From Streptomyces sp. MMG1533 (GTDB taxonomy: Bacteria > Actinomycetota > Actinomycetes > Streptomycetales > Streptomycetaceae): a stretch of 64,000 nt of DNA. Positions 34,188-42,695 of this stretch are shown here, one piece after another. The stretch's first letter is position 1, and each line of letters opens with the position of its first letter. Location of the stretch: NCBI RefSeq assembly GCF_001279775.1, contig NZ_LGDG01000001.1, positions 256,971 to 320,970 of the forward strand. The letters are read 5' to 3'. The position numbers and the translations under genes were made by a program. The notes under the pieces are model-generated. The model ran no database searches, was not told where the DNA came from, and saw nothing but the letters and a program-made list of their open reading frames with translations.

Positions 34188-35009
34188 GTGACCACGCAAT
34201 CGAACACACCTGCAGGCTGGTACCCGGATCCGCACGGAGCGGCTCAGACGCTCCGCTACTGGGACGGCGCGCAGTGGACCGAGCACACGAACCCGAGTCA
34301 GCAGGCCCAGGCGGCGCCGCAGATGCCGGCGCAGCCGGCCGGCCCGGACCCGCGCGTCCAGCGGCAGGTGCAGCAGCAGGCCGGGGTCGTCGCGGGCGGC
34401 CCCGGCGGCGGCAGCCTGTTCAGCGAGCCGGTCCTGGTGGTGAACCAGAAGGCCAAGCTGATCGAGCTGACCAACGAGTACACGGTCATGGACCAGAACG
34501 GCAACCAGCTCGGCTCGGTCGTCCAGGTCGGGCAGAGCGCGCTGAAGAAGGTCCTGCGCTTCGTGGCCAGCGTCGACCAGTTCATGACGCACAAGCTGGA
34601 GATCCGCGACGCGCACGGGCGGCCCGTGCTGCTGCTGACCCGGCCCGCGAAGTTCCTCAAGTCGCGGGTGATCGTGGCGCGTCCGGACGGTCAGCCGGTG
34701 GGTGAGATCGTCCAGCAGAACATGATCGGCAAGATCAACTTCGCGATGAACGTCGACGGCCGGCAGGTCGGCGCGATCAAGGCGGAGAACTGGCGCGCGT
34801 GGAACTTCGCGATCGTCGACCACACCGACAAGGAGGTCGCCCGGATCACCAAGACCTGGGAGGGCCTCGCCAAGACGATGTTCACGACCGCGGACAACTA
34901 CGTCCTGCAGATCCACTACCAGCTGCCCGAGCCGCTGCTGAGCCTGGTCGTGGCGACGGCGCTGACCGTCGACACGGCGCTCAAGCAGGACTCGCGGGGA
35001 CTGGGCTGA
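34188..35009 (+). CDS. Scramblase/LURP-one-like protein with DUF2510 domain
   Basis: 273 residues from GTG. Residues 8-36 (AGWYPDPHGAAQTLRYWDGAQWTEHT) are a DUF2510 element with the usual two tryptophans. A Gln/Pro/Ala linker follows. Residues 78-255 form a scramblase/LURP-one-like beta barrel (VLVVNQKAKLIELTNEYTVMDQNGNQLG, through IVDHTDKEVARITKTWEGL), ending in a short hydrophobic helix. DUF2510 usually tags membrane-associated actinobacterial proteins. Function unknown. The stop lies 6 bases from the stop of the convergent permease gene. Confidence 0.78.
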   Translation: MTTQSNTPAGWYPDPHGAAQTLRYWDGAQWTEHTNPSQQAQAAPQMPAQPAGPDPRVQRQVQQQAGVVAGGPGGGSLFSEPVLVVNQKAKLIELTNEYTVMDQNGNQLGSVVQVGQSALKKVLRFVASVDQFMTHKLEIRDAHGRPVLLLTRPAKFLKSRVIVARPDGQPVGEIVQQNMIGKINFAMNVDGRQVGAIKAENWRAWNFAIVDHTDKEVARITKTWEGLAKTMFTTADNYVLQIHYQLPEPLLSLVVATALTVDTALKQDSRGLG

Positions 35010-35015
35010 GCCCGG

Positions 35016-35966
35016 TCACAGGGGAGTGAGGTGTCCCGGCTCGGACGGCCGGGGCACCAACGCCGGTTCGGGCGTCGCCGACTCCGGCTTCAGCGCCAGG
35101 ACCGCGGCCACCGGGTGTTCCTCGTGGCCGATACCGGCCAGGTCCGCGGCGGGTGTCACGCGCGACAGCAGCACCACGCCCCAGGCCGCGAGCCCCGCCC
35201 CCGCCAGGGCGAGCAGTACGCCCGCCGCGCCGCCCTGCAGCCGCTCGCCGAGCAGGGCGAGGCCGATCGCGGCGGCGGCCACCGGGTTCGCCAGGGTCAC
35301 CACGGCGAGCGGGGCGCCGAGGCCGCCCCGGTAGGCCGTCTGGGACAGCAGCAGTCCGCCGGTCGCGAAGGCCGCGACGAGCAGCGCCACCCCGATCACC
35401 TCCACGCTGAGCAGCGATTGCGTGCGGTCCGTCACGGCCACCGTCACGGTCTGGGTGAGTGCCGAGGCGACACCGGAGGCGAAGCCCGACGCGGACGCGT
35501 GCCGCAGGCCCGGCCGCGCGCCCGGCCGTGCCAGCGCGCCGATCAGGGCCGCCGTCACGCCCGCGACCGCGACCGCCTCGGGCACGCTCAGCACGTCGTC
35601 GGGCGCCGGCCCGGACGCCGTGACCAGGATCGCGGACAGACCGAGGAGCGTCAGCGCGGTGCCCCGCCACTCCGTGGCGCTGACCCGCCGCCCCGCGACC
35701 CGCGCCCCCATGGGCACCGCCGCGACCAGGGTGAGCGCGCCGAGCGGCTGGACCACGGTCAGCGGTCCGTACTTCAGGGCGACGACGTGCAGCAGCGCGG
35801 CCGACGCGTTGAGCACGACCGACCCCCACCAGGCACCCGAGCGCAGCAGCCGCTGCATGCCCGAGCCCGGGTTGCGGGAGGCCAGCCGCTCCTGGGCGAC
35901 GGCCGCGGACGCGTAGGCGACGGAGGAGAACAGGGACAGGACGACGGCGAGAAGGGTGGCGTTCAT
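35016..35966 (-). CDS. DMT-superfamily permease (EamA-like)
   Basis: 316 residues; the ATG overlaps the PAP2 stop (ATGA). Nine to ten hydrophobic segments in two halves (LLAVVLSLFSSVAYASAAVAQ; GPLTVVQPLGALTLVAAVPMGA; ANPVAAAAIGLALLGERL) give the DMT fold. The C-terminal 45 residues are polar and probably cytoplasmic. Coupled with the phosphatase gene. The substrate is unknown; the pairing with a lipid phosphatase could point to a lipid-linked or small-metabolite exporter. Confidence 0.8.
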   Translation of the reverse strand: MNATLLAVVLSLFSSVAYASAAVAQERLASRNPGSGMQRLLRSGAWWGSVVLNASAALLHVVALKYGPLTVVQPLGALTLVAAVPMGARVAGRRVSATEWRGTALTLLGLSAILVTASGPAPDDVLSVPEAVAVAGVTAALIGALARPGARPGLRHASASGFASGVASALTQTVTVAVTDRTQSLLSVEVIGVALLVAAFATGGLLLSQTAYRGGLGAPLAVVTLANPVAAAAIGLALLGERLQGGAAGVLLALAGAGLAAWGVVLLSRVTPAADLAGIGHEEHPVAAVLALKPESATPEPALVPRPSEPGHLTPL

Positions 35967-36760
35967 CGGCCCGCTCCCACGAGAACCTGCTCCTCGGCGG
36001 GTACGAGCCGGTCCTGAGCGCGTCCGGCGGTGCTCGCCGTCCGGTGCGGCAGGTGGATCACCGCGAGGGCGAGGCCGAGCAGGGCGCCGGCCACGACCGC
36101 GTCCAGCCAGTAGTGGTTCGCCGTCCCCACGATGACCAGCAGCGTCAGCAGCGGGTGCAGCAGCCACAGCCAGCGCAGGCGGGACCGGGTGGCGACGATC
36201 AGGCCGATCGCCAGCATCAGCGCCCAGCCGAAGTGCAGCGACGGCATCGCGGCGAACTGGTTCGAGAGGTGGTCGGTCTGCGGCGGGCCGTACACGGAGG
36301 GGCCGTAGATCCGTGCGGTGTCCACCAGGCCGGTGGCGGCGAGCATGCGCGGCGGGGCCAGCGGGAACAGGAGGTGCACCACCAGCGCGGCGGCGGTGAG
36401 TGCGGCCAGGGCGCGGCGGGCCCACACGTAGTGCGCCGGGCGGCGCAGGTAGAGCCAGATCAGGAAGGCCAGGGTGGCCGGGAAGTGGACGGTCGCGTAA
36501 TAGGTGTTCGCGAGTTGCGCGAGCGTGTCGCCGTGCAGCAGCGGGGACTGCACCGAGCCTTCGCCGGGCAGGTGGAGCGTCCGTTCCAGGTCCCACACGC
36601 GGTGCGCGTTGTGGAAGGACTCGCCGGTGTGGCCCGTCGCCAGTTGCCGGCCGAACTTGTAGACGAGGAAGAGCCCTACGACGAGCAGGAGCTCACGGAC
36701 GAGCGGCGGCCGCGCTATCGCGCTCGGCGCCGCCTGGGAAGGCTCGGTGCGGGCATTCAT
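35963..36760 (-). CDS. PAP2-family membrane phosphatase (AUR1-like)
   Basis: 265 residues from the ATG at 36760. Six hydrophobic segments. AAMPSLHFGWALML (PSxHxxW-type motif 2) and NHYWLDAVVAGALLGLA (motif 3 with histidine and Asp) are the phosphatase active-site elements. KFGRQLATGH could hold motif 1. The AUR1/inositol-phosphoryl-ceramide-like branch hydrolyses or transfers lipid phosphate at the membrane. A 16-bp-periodic operator array lies about 75 bases upstream, so the TetR protein encoded divergently probably represses this and the permease gene. Confidence 0.85.
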   Translation of the reverse strand: MNARTEPSQAAPSAIARPPLVRELLLVVGLFLVYKFGRQLATGHTGESFHNAHRVWDLERTLHLPGEGSVQSPLLHGDTLAQLANTYYATVHFPATLAFLIWLYLRRPAHYVWARRALAALTAAALVVHLLFPLAPPRMLAATGLVDTARIYGPSVYGPPQTDHLSNQFAAMPSLHFGWALMLAIGLIVATRSRLRWLWLLHPLLTLLVIVGTANHYWLDAVVAGALLGLALAVIHLPHRTASTAGRAQDRLVPAEEQVLVGAGR

Positions 36761-36834
36761 CCCCCGGCCCTTTCGCTGACGGTGGTGCGTGTGCTGACGC
36801 CGGACGGTCTGGTGACCCGCCGAACGGCCGGAAC

Positions 36835-36924
36835 TCATCGATACGACTGAGTACCGGTACGACAGTGTACCGATACGCCAGTGTACCGATACGCCGCCGT
36901 ACCGGTACACTGGAGTATCGATTG
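36835..36924. repeat. Array of GTACCGRTAC palindromes at exact 16-bp spacing
   Basis: GTACCGGTAC at 36851, GTACCGATAC at 36867 and 36883, and GTACCGGTAC at 36899 are spaced exactly 16 bases. Weaker copies in register lie at 36835 (TCATCGATAC) and 36915 (GTATCGATTG), each matching 7 of 10. The array lies between the divergent PAP2 and TetR genes. It looks like multiple TetR operators; GTACCGGTAC is a perfect palindrome, as expected for a homodimer. Confidence 0.85.
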
Positions 36925-36985
36925 ACGTACGACACACTGGAAGGGCGGGGCCTCCCGCCCTGGAACCGAGTGAGGAGAAGGGCAG

Positions 36986-37600
36986 ATGACGTCGCAGGCC
37001 GCGGACGGACCGGAGACGGTCGCCGCCTCGCGCCGCTCCAAGATCACGCCGGAGCGAGAGCGGGAGTTCTTCGACGCCGTACTCGACCAGATCCGCGAAT
37101 GCGGCTACGACTCCGTCACCATGGACGGCGTCGCCTCCAGCACCCGCTGCAGCAAGTCCACGCTGTACCGGCAGTGGAAGACCAAGCCCCAGTTCGTGGC
37201 GGCGGCCCTGCGTGGCAGCCGTCGGGTGCGTTTCGCCGGCATCGACACCGGCTCGCTCGCCGAGGACCTGCGCCAGGCCGCTCGGGCGGCGGGCGCCTGG
37301 TCGATGAGCGACACCAAGCTGGTCCAGGCGCTCGGCCACGCCGTCACTCAGGACGAGGAGCTCGCGCTGGCGCTGCGCGAGGCGCTCGTCGAGCCGGAGA
37401 TCGCCGCGCTCCAGGAGATCCTGCGACGCGGCGTCGAGCGCGGTGAGGTCGCCGCCGGCCATCCGGCGCTGGAGTACATCCCGGCCCAGATGTTCGGTGT
37501 CCTGCGCGCGCGGCCCGTCCTGGAGGGCAAGTATGCCGACCCGGACTACCTGGTCCGGTTCGTGGAGGCCGCGGTGCTGCCCGCACTGGGCCTGACCTAG
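36986..37600 (+). CDS. TetR-family transcriptional regulator
   Basis: 204 residues; GAGGAGAAGGG precedes the ATG. The N-terminal HTH is FFDAVLDQIRECGYDSVTMDGVASSTRCSKSTLYRQWKTKPQFVAAAL (about 28-75). The C-terminal dimer/ligand domain is all-helical. Directly upstream is the GTACCGRTAC array, so it probably represses itself and the divergent PAP2-permease pair. A hydrophobic or lipid-like ligand is possible by context only. Confidence 0.88.
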   Translation: MTSQAADGPETVAASRRSKITPEREREFFDAVLDQIRECGYDSVTMDGVASSTRCSKSTLYRQWKTKPQFVAAALRGSRRVRFAGIDTGSLAEDLRQAARAAGAWSMSDTKLVQALGHAVTQDEELALALREALVEPEIAALQEILRRGVERGEVAAGHPALEYIPAQMFGVLRARPVLEGKYADPDYLVRFVEAAVLPALGLT

Positions 37601-37681
37601 GACTCAGGCCGCCGTCCGCGGGATGACCGGACGGTGACCTGCTCGCGCCGCACCGTGGGGACGGGGGCGGCGCGCACCCCC

Positions 37682-37728
37682 CGGCCGGGTGGGGTTCCTC
37701 TTGAGCGGAGAGGTGCCCCACCCGGCCG
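37682..37728. terminator. Long bidirectional terminator hairpin
   Basis: CGGCCGGGTGGGG (37682-37694) pairs with CCCCACCCGGCCG (37716-37728) over 13 bases. Inside it CCTCT/AGAGG pairs for 5 more. It lies between the TetR stop and the stop of the convergent DUF2510 gene. Confidence 0.75.
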
Positions 37729-37749
37729 ACATGTTCTCGGGATCGGACG

Positions 37750-38766
37750 TCAGACGTCCTGGCCGCTGCCGCCGCCCGTCGACACCTTGATGCCCTTGGT
37801 GATCTCGTCGAGCACGGCCTGCGTCTCCTCCACGTCGACACCGAAGCGGACGACGACCATCTGCTGGGAGTTCGCGGGGGAGGGAAAGGCCAGCGACTGG
37901 ACATAGCCGTCGGAGCCCTTGCTGGTGACCGCCTTCCAGCGGACCAGATAGCCCTTCTGCCCGGCCACGGTCACGGCCTTGGACGCCAGCACGTCGTGCG
38001 AGGTGATCTTGCCGTAGGTCGCGCCGCCGTAGGACTCCTCGGCGCCGGCCGAGATGTCCGCCTTCGCGACCTCCTCGGCCGTGGTGCCCTTGGTGCCGAG
38101 CGCCAGGGCCGGAGCCGAGTACGCGCCGCCCTTCGTGCAGGACTTGGAGGTGTCGCCGGGGCAGTCGTAGGAGTCGTTCGACGTGACCGACGCGCCGACC
38201 TGTATCTGCTGGCCGTACCAGTCGTCCGGTATGGGCAGGCTGATCCCGTCGATCGGGTCGGTCACCGAACCGCTCTCGATCTTCGGCGCCTCGGACTGGT
38301 CGGGCGAGGGCGAGGGGCCGTCGGAGTCCCCGTCGCCGCCGGAACCGCCGTTGCCGCCGCCCGGGCCGCCCTGGCCGCCCGTGGAACCGTCCTGGCCGCC
38401 GGGGCCGCCCTGTCCGCCCGGCCCCTGGGAGTTGGCGGTGTTGTCGCTGCCGCCCTCGTCACCGGAGAGCGCGTACACGCCCACGCCTATGCACGCGAGG
38501 ACCACCACGGCCGCCGCGACGGCTATGCCCGTGCGCAGACCGCGTCGCGAGCCGGCCGGCGGCTGCGCGGGATACCCCGGATAACCCGGATGCGCCGGGA
38601 ACGCCCCGGCGCCCACCGGTACCTCCGGGGGACCCCACGCGGCGGCCGATCCCGTGGGGCGGGTCTGGTCCGTCCATGCCTTGCCGTCCCACCAGCGCTC
38701 GGTGGCGGGACCGTCACTTGTCTGCCCGGGGTCGGGATACCACCCGGGGGGAGTCACCTGCGTCAT
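37750..38766 (-). CDS. DUF2510 single-pass membrane protein with extracellular domain
   Basis: 338 residues. DUF2510 at 7-35 (PGWYPDPGQTSDGPATERWWDGKAWTDQT), a Pro/Gly linker with GYPGYP, one membrane segment at about 78-100 (RTGIAVAAAVVVLACIGVGVYAL), a long Gly/Gln/Ser-rich spacer (about 105-155), then a folded 180-residue extracellular domain with DPIDGISLPIPDDWYGQQ and cysteines YDCPGDTSKSCTKGG. A topology common in streptomycetes; function unknown. The two cysteines could form a disulfide outside the cell. Confidence 0.78.
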   Translation of the reverse strand: MTQVTPPGWYPDPGQTSDGPATERWWDGKAWTDQTRPTGSAAAWGPPEVPVGAGAFPAHPGYPGYPAQPPAGSRRGLRTGIAVAAAVVVLACIGVGVYALSGDEGGSDNTANSQGPGGQGGPGGQDGSTGGQGGPGGGNGGSGGDGDSDGPSPSPDQSEAPKIESGSVTDPIDGISLPIPDDWYGQQIQVGASVTSNDSYDCPGDTSKSCTKGGAYSAPALALGTKGTTAEEVAKADISAGAEESYGGATYGKITSHDVLASKAVTVAGQKGYLVRWKAVTSKGSDGYVQSLAFPSPANSQQMVVVRFGVDVEETQAVLDEITKGIKVSTGGGSGQDV

Positions 38767-39141
38767 GTCCCCACCGTATGAGGCCTCGGTGAAAGAGGCA
38801 TGAGAGGGGAGAGTGGCGAATTCGCCCTATCCCGGGACGAGTCGTACCGGTCTTTCCCGTGCGGGCGGCGGAAGCCGCAGTCCGTCCCGGCCCAAAGTGA
38901 CCGAACCGAGTCTTTTCCGCGCCGATGAGTCCCTCCCGATCTTCCGTGCGGATGGCCCTTCCCGGGCATTTCTGACTGATGGTCAGGTTTGTGGCGGCCG
39001 GTCGCGGGCAGGGCCCTTCGCCCTCCCCTACCCGGCGTCTCCCGTCACGGCAACAGGTACCCGGACCGGCCTCCGCTTCGGCATCCGGACGGCTACGCTC
39101 AAGGTCTGTACGTCGTTCGGGCGACTTGGGGAGGTAGCGCG
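38767..39141. other. 375-base intergenic region between divergent genes
   Basis: No gene supported. It holds a small inverted repeat CTGAC-TGATG-GTCAG (38972-38986) and a possible -10 TACGCT near 39094, ahead of the AAA/TPR gene. Composition is high-GC throughout. Confidence 0.4.
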
Positions 39142-41826
39142 ATGACGGAGGTACGGCCCCTGGCGGCCGCCCCGGCCTCGCTGTGGGAGCGCGACGAGGA
39201 AGTCGCCGCCGTCGTACGGGCCATCGACACCCTGGGCGCCGACAGCTCCTCCACCGGCAGTCTGCTGATGATCCGCGGCGAGGCCGGCTTCGGCAAGACC
39301 GCCCTGCTCGCCGAGACCCGACGCATCGCCGAACAACGCGGCTGCACGGTGTGGTCGGCGCGCGGCGGCGAGACCCTCAAGTCCGTCCCCTTCAACGTCG
39401 TACGGCAACTGCTGCAACCCACCCTCATGTCGCTGATGCCGGAAGAGGCCCGCGAGTACCTCGGCGACTGGTACGACATCGCGGGCCCCGCCCTCGGCCT
39501 CACCGACCCCGGCGAGCGGCAGGCCGACCCGCAGGGCGTCACTGACGGCCTGGTCACCGCGGTACGCCGGCTGTCCCGGCGCGACTGGCCGCTCGTCCTG
39601 CTCATCGACGACGCCCACTGGGCCGACCAGGAGACCCTGCGCTGGCTCGCCGCGTTCACCGAGCGCCTGGACGACCTGTCCGTCCTGGTCGTGGTGGCCC
39701 GCCGCCCCGGCGACGTGACCGGCGAGAGCGCCCGGCTCCTCGACGCGGTCGGCGCCACCGCGGGCCTCCCCGCCACCATCCTGAGCGCCCTGACCCCGGA
39801 CGCCACGGCCGGACTCACCCGCGCCACCCTGGGCGAGCACGCCGACGCCGCGTTCTGCCGCGAGGTCTGGGCCGTCACCGCCGGCAACCCCTACGAGGCC
39901 GTCGAACTCCTCGCCAAGGTCCAGGACAGCGAACTCGAGCCCACCGAGAGCGCGGCCGGCGAACTGCGCGCCCTCAACCGCTCCGCCCGCGGCGGCGGCC
40001 TCGTCGCCCGCCTGGAGGAACTCGGCATCGACGCCACCCGGTTCGCCTGGGCGGCGGCCATCCTCGGCACCGGCATCTCCGTCGACCTGGTGGCCAAGCT
40101 CGCCACCCTCGGCCGCGACGACGCCGTGCGCTGCGCCGAACTGCTGCGCAACGCCCGCATACTCACCGCGCCCGACCCGGCGGGCGGCCAGGCCGCCGAC
40201 GGCGACCTGGAGTTCGTGCACCCGCTGATCGCCACCGCGGTCTACAACTCCATCCCGCCCGCCCTGTGCACCGCCATGCACGGCATCGCCGCCCAGGTCG
40301 TCACCGACTCCGGGCTCGGCGCCGCGGCAGCCGCCCGCCACCTCCTCCAGGTCCACCCGGACGACGACGAGGAACTCGTCGAACAGCTGCGCGAGGCCGC
40401 CCGCGACCACCTCGCCGTCGGCGCCCCCGACGCCGCCCGCCGCTGCCTGGAACGCGCCCTGCTCGAACCGCCGCAGCCCGAGGTGCACGCGCGCGTGCTC
40501 TTCGAACTCGGCTGCGCCACCCTCCTGACCGCGCCGGCCAGGACCATAGACCACCTCCAGACCGCGCTCGCCATGCCGGGCCTCGACGGCGACGCACGCG
40601 TCGACGCCGTCTTCCGCCTCTCCCAGGCACTCCTGCACAACGACCAGCTGGAGGAGGCCGTCCGCACCGTCGAGGCGGAGGCCGCCCGGCACGAGGCCGG
40701 CCCCGCCCGGATGCGGCTGCAGGCCGTGCAGTACATGTGGGAGGGCCTCCACGCCGGCGAGACCACCTCGCCGGGCCGCTCCGAGCGCCTCGCCGAACTC
40801 GCCCGTACCTGCACCGGCCGGGACAACTCCGAGCGCGCCCTGCTCATGCTGCGCGGCTTCGACGCCATGACCCACGGCGAGAGCGCCGAGGAGGTCGTCG
40901 ACCTGTGCGACCGCTCCCTCGTCAACGGCCGGCTCGCCCCCGGACTCGACTGGACCGACACCGAGTGGGGCGTCGAACTGCTCCTGATGCTCGCCAATGC
41001 GTACGCCTACACCGACCGCCTCGACCGGGCCGACGCCCTGTACAGCGAGGCCCTGCGCGCCTACGAGTCGGCCGGCTGGAGCGGCGGCCACCTCGCCCTG
41101 GCCCACGCCTACGTCGGGGTCGGCCACCGCAGGCGCGGCCGGCTCCGGGAGGCCGAGACGTCCCTGCGCGAGTCCCTGCGCCTGGCCGAACGCGTCGGGC
41201 GCGGCCTGCCCCTGTACTGGACCGCGACCTGCAACCTCGTCGACACCCTGCTCGCCCGCGGCCACGTCGACGAGGCCTGGGCGATCGCCGAACAGCACGG
41301 CTTCGCCCCGCCCTACCCCTCCACCATCGTGCTGCCCGACCCCCGCTCCGTGCGTGGCCGCCTCCTGCTCGCCGTCGGCCGCACCAAGGACGGCATCAAC
41401 GAACTGGAGGCCGCCGAGAAGGCGGCCGCCGTCCGCGGTCACCACAACCCGGTGCTCGTGCCCTGGGCCTTCGACCTCGCCCGCGCCCTCGCCACCGACG
41501 ACCCGGTCCGCGCCGGCCGGCTCGCCACCGACGTCCGCCGGCACGCCGAACGCCTGGGCACCGACACCGCCATCGGCGAGGCACTGCGCTGCGCCGCCGC
41601 CCTGGAGACCGGCCAGCGTGCGGTCCGGCTGGCCGCGCAGGCGGTCGCCTACCTGGAGGCCTCGCCCTGCCAGTACGAACACGCGGCGGCCCGCGTCGAG
41701 TACGGCATCCTCGCCCGCTCGGTCGCCGAACTCAACCGGGGCCTGGCGCTGGCACGGTCCTGCGGCGCGGACGGCCTGGTGGCGCAGGCGAGGGCGGTGC
41801 TGGAGACGGGGCGCGGGCTGCGGTAG
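39142..41826 (+). CDS. Large AAA ATPase/TPR regulator-like protein without HTH
   Basis: 894 residues from the ATG at 39142, with GGGGAGG 7 bases upstream. Walker A is MIRGEAGFGKTALL (43-56) and Walker B LVLLIDDAHWADQETLRWLA, followed by the typical LAL-type sensor region (VVVARRPGDV). The C-terminal 500 residues are TPR-like helices. LAL regulators (MalT/LuxR type) end with a LuxR HTH, but this protein stops at AQARAVLETGRGLR without one, and no HTH continues in frame after the stop. It may be a signalling ATPase or a degenerate LAL regulator. The convergent SDR gene's stop is 1 base away. Confidence 0.8.
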   Translation: MTEVRPLAAAPASLWERDEEVAAVVRAIDTLGADSSSTGSLLMIRGEAGFGKTALLAETRRIAEQRGCTVWSARGGETLKSVPFNVVRQLLQPTLMSLMPEEAREYLGDWYDIAGPALGLTDPGERQADPQGVTDGLVTAVRRLSRRDWPLVLLIDDAHWADQETLRWLAAFTERLDDLSVLVVVARRPGDVTGESARLLDAVGATAGLPATILSALTPDATAGLTRATLGEHADAAFCREVWAVTAGNPYEAVELLAKVQDSELEPTESAAGELRALNRSARGGGLVARLEELGIDATRFAWAAAILGTGISVDLVAKLATLGRDDAVRCAELLRNARILTAPDPAGGQAADGDLEFVHPLIATAVYNSIPPALCTAMHGIAAQVVTDSGLGAAAAARHLLQVHPDDDEELVEQLREAARDHLAVGAPDAARRCLERALLEPPQPEVHARVLFELGCATLLTAPARTIDHLQTALAMPGLDGDARVDAVFRLSQALLHNDQLEEAVRTVEAEAARHEAGPARMRLQAVQYMWEGLHAGETTSPGRSERLAELARTCTGRDNSERALLMLRGFDAMTHGESAEEVVDLCDRSLVNGRLAPGLDWTDTEWGVELLLMLANAYAYTDRLDRADALYSEALRAYESAGWSGGHLALAHAYVGVGHRRRGRLREAETSLRESLRLAERVGRGLPLYWTATCNLVDTLLARGHVDEAWAIAEQHGFAPPYPSTIVLPDPRSVRGRLLLAVGRTKDGINELEAAEKAAAVRGHHNPVLVPWAFDLARALATDDPVRAGRLATDVRRHAERLGTDTAIGEALRCAAALETGQRAVRLAAQAVAYLEASPCQYEHAAARVEYGILARSVAELNRGLALARSCGADGLVAQARAVLETGRGLR

Positions 41827-41827
41827 C

Positions 41828-42619
41828 TCAGCCTTCGAGCAACTGCTCGGTCACGGCGGCCAGTCGCTTCCGCACCTCGGGCTCGTACGCCGCCTCGTGC
41901 GCCCGCGACGGCCGCGTACCGTCGAAGTAGCGTCCGCTGCCCGGCTCCCGGGTGGCCAGCGCGAGGACGCCCGAGGCGCCGTCGGCGACCGAGCTCCAGG
42001 GGCTGACGCCGGCCTCGCGGACCATCGCCGTGTCCATGTACGTCGCCGGGTGCAGCACGTTCACCGAGACACCGGTGCCCTCCAGCTCCTCGGCGAGGGT
42101 GAACGTGTGCGCGGCGAGGGCGAACTTGCTGCGGCAGTACGCCGAGACACCGCTGTAGCCGCGGGTGAGCTCGGGGTCGTCGAAGGCGAGCGGCTCCTGG
42201 CCGGCCGAGCCGACGTTGACGATCCGCGCGGGTGGGTTCGCGCGGAGCACGGGCAGCAGGGCTCGGCTCAGCGCGACCGGCGCCAAGTAGTTGACGGCCA
42301 GCCGCAGTTCGTGCCCGTCGGCGCTCACCTCGCGTCCGGAGCCGCGCGGACCGCTGCCCACGCCGGCGTTGTTGACGAGGACGTCGAGCTCGGGGTGCGC
42401 CTCGGCGACCCGGGCGCCCAGCTCGCGCACCTGAGCCAGTGAGGCCAGATCGGCGACGAACCCCTCGGCCGTGCCCTCGCCGCGCAGCTCCTGAACGAGT
42501 TGCTGCGTGCGGGCGGCGTCGCGGCCGTGGGCGAGGACGAGGTGTCCGGAGCGGACCAGTTCGAAGGCGACGTACCGGCCGAGACCGGAGGTCGCGCCGG
42601 TGATCAGAATCGTGGACAT
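41828..42619 (-). CDS. Short-chain dehydrogenase/reductase
   Basis: 263 residues from the ATG at 42619. TILITGATSGLGRYVAFEL is the cofactor-binding TGxxxGxG loop; DVLVNNAGVG and the YCRSK catalytic Tyr-Lys pair are present, with the serine in IVNVGSAGQ. It resembles WW-domain-oxidoreductase/retinol-dehydrogenase-like SDRs. Substrate unknown. It follows the pca operon on the same strand with a 76-base gap and its own purine-rich leader, so co-transcription is possible but not evident. Confidence 0.85.
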   Translation of the reverse strand: MSTILITGATSGLGRYVAFELVRSGHLVLAHGRDAARTQQLVQELRGEGTAEGFVADLASLAQVRELGARVAEAHPELDVLVNNAGVGSGPRGSGREVSADGHELRLAVNYLAPVALSRALLPVLRANPPARIVNVGSAGQEPLAFDDPELTRGYSGVSAYCRSKFALAAHTFTLAEELEGTGVSVNVLHPATYMDTAMVREAGVSPWSSVADGASGVLALATREPGSGRYFDGTRPSRAHEAAYEPEVRKRLAAVTEQLLEG

Positions 42620-42695
42620 GCCCCCACCGTAGGCACGCGGCGGGGGCATCGGCGTGGTGCTCTTGAAGCTACGCCCGGCAGGGTCACCCTCCGGC

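Noticed and set aside
36835..36924. CRISPR array
   Set aside because: Units are 16 bases with palindromic 10-base cores and only 6 bases between; no spacer-length unique sequence and no cas genes. Better explained as operators.
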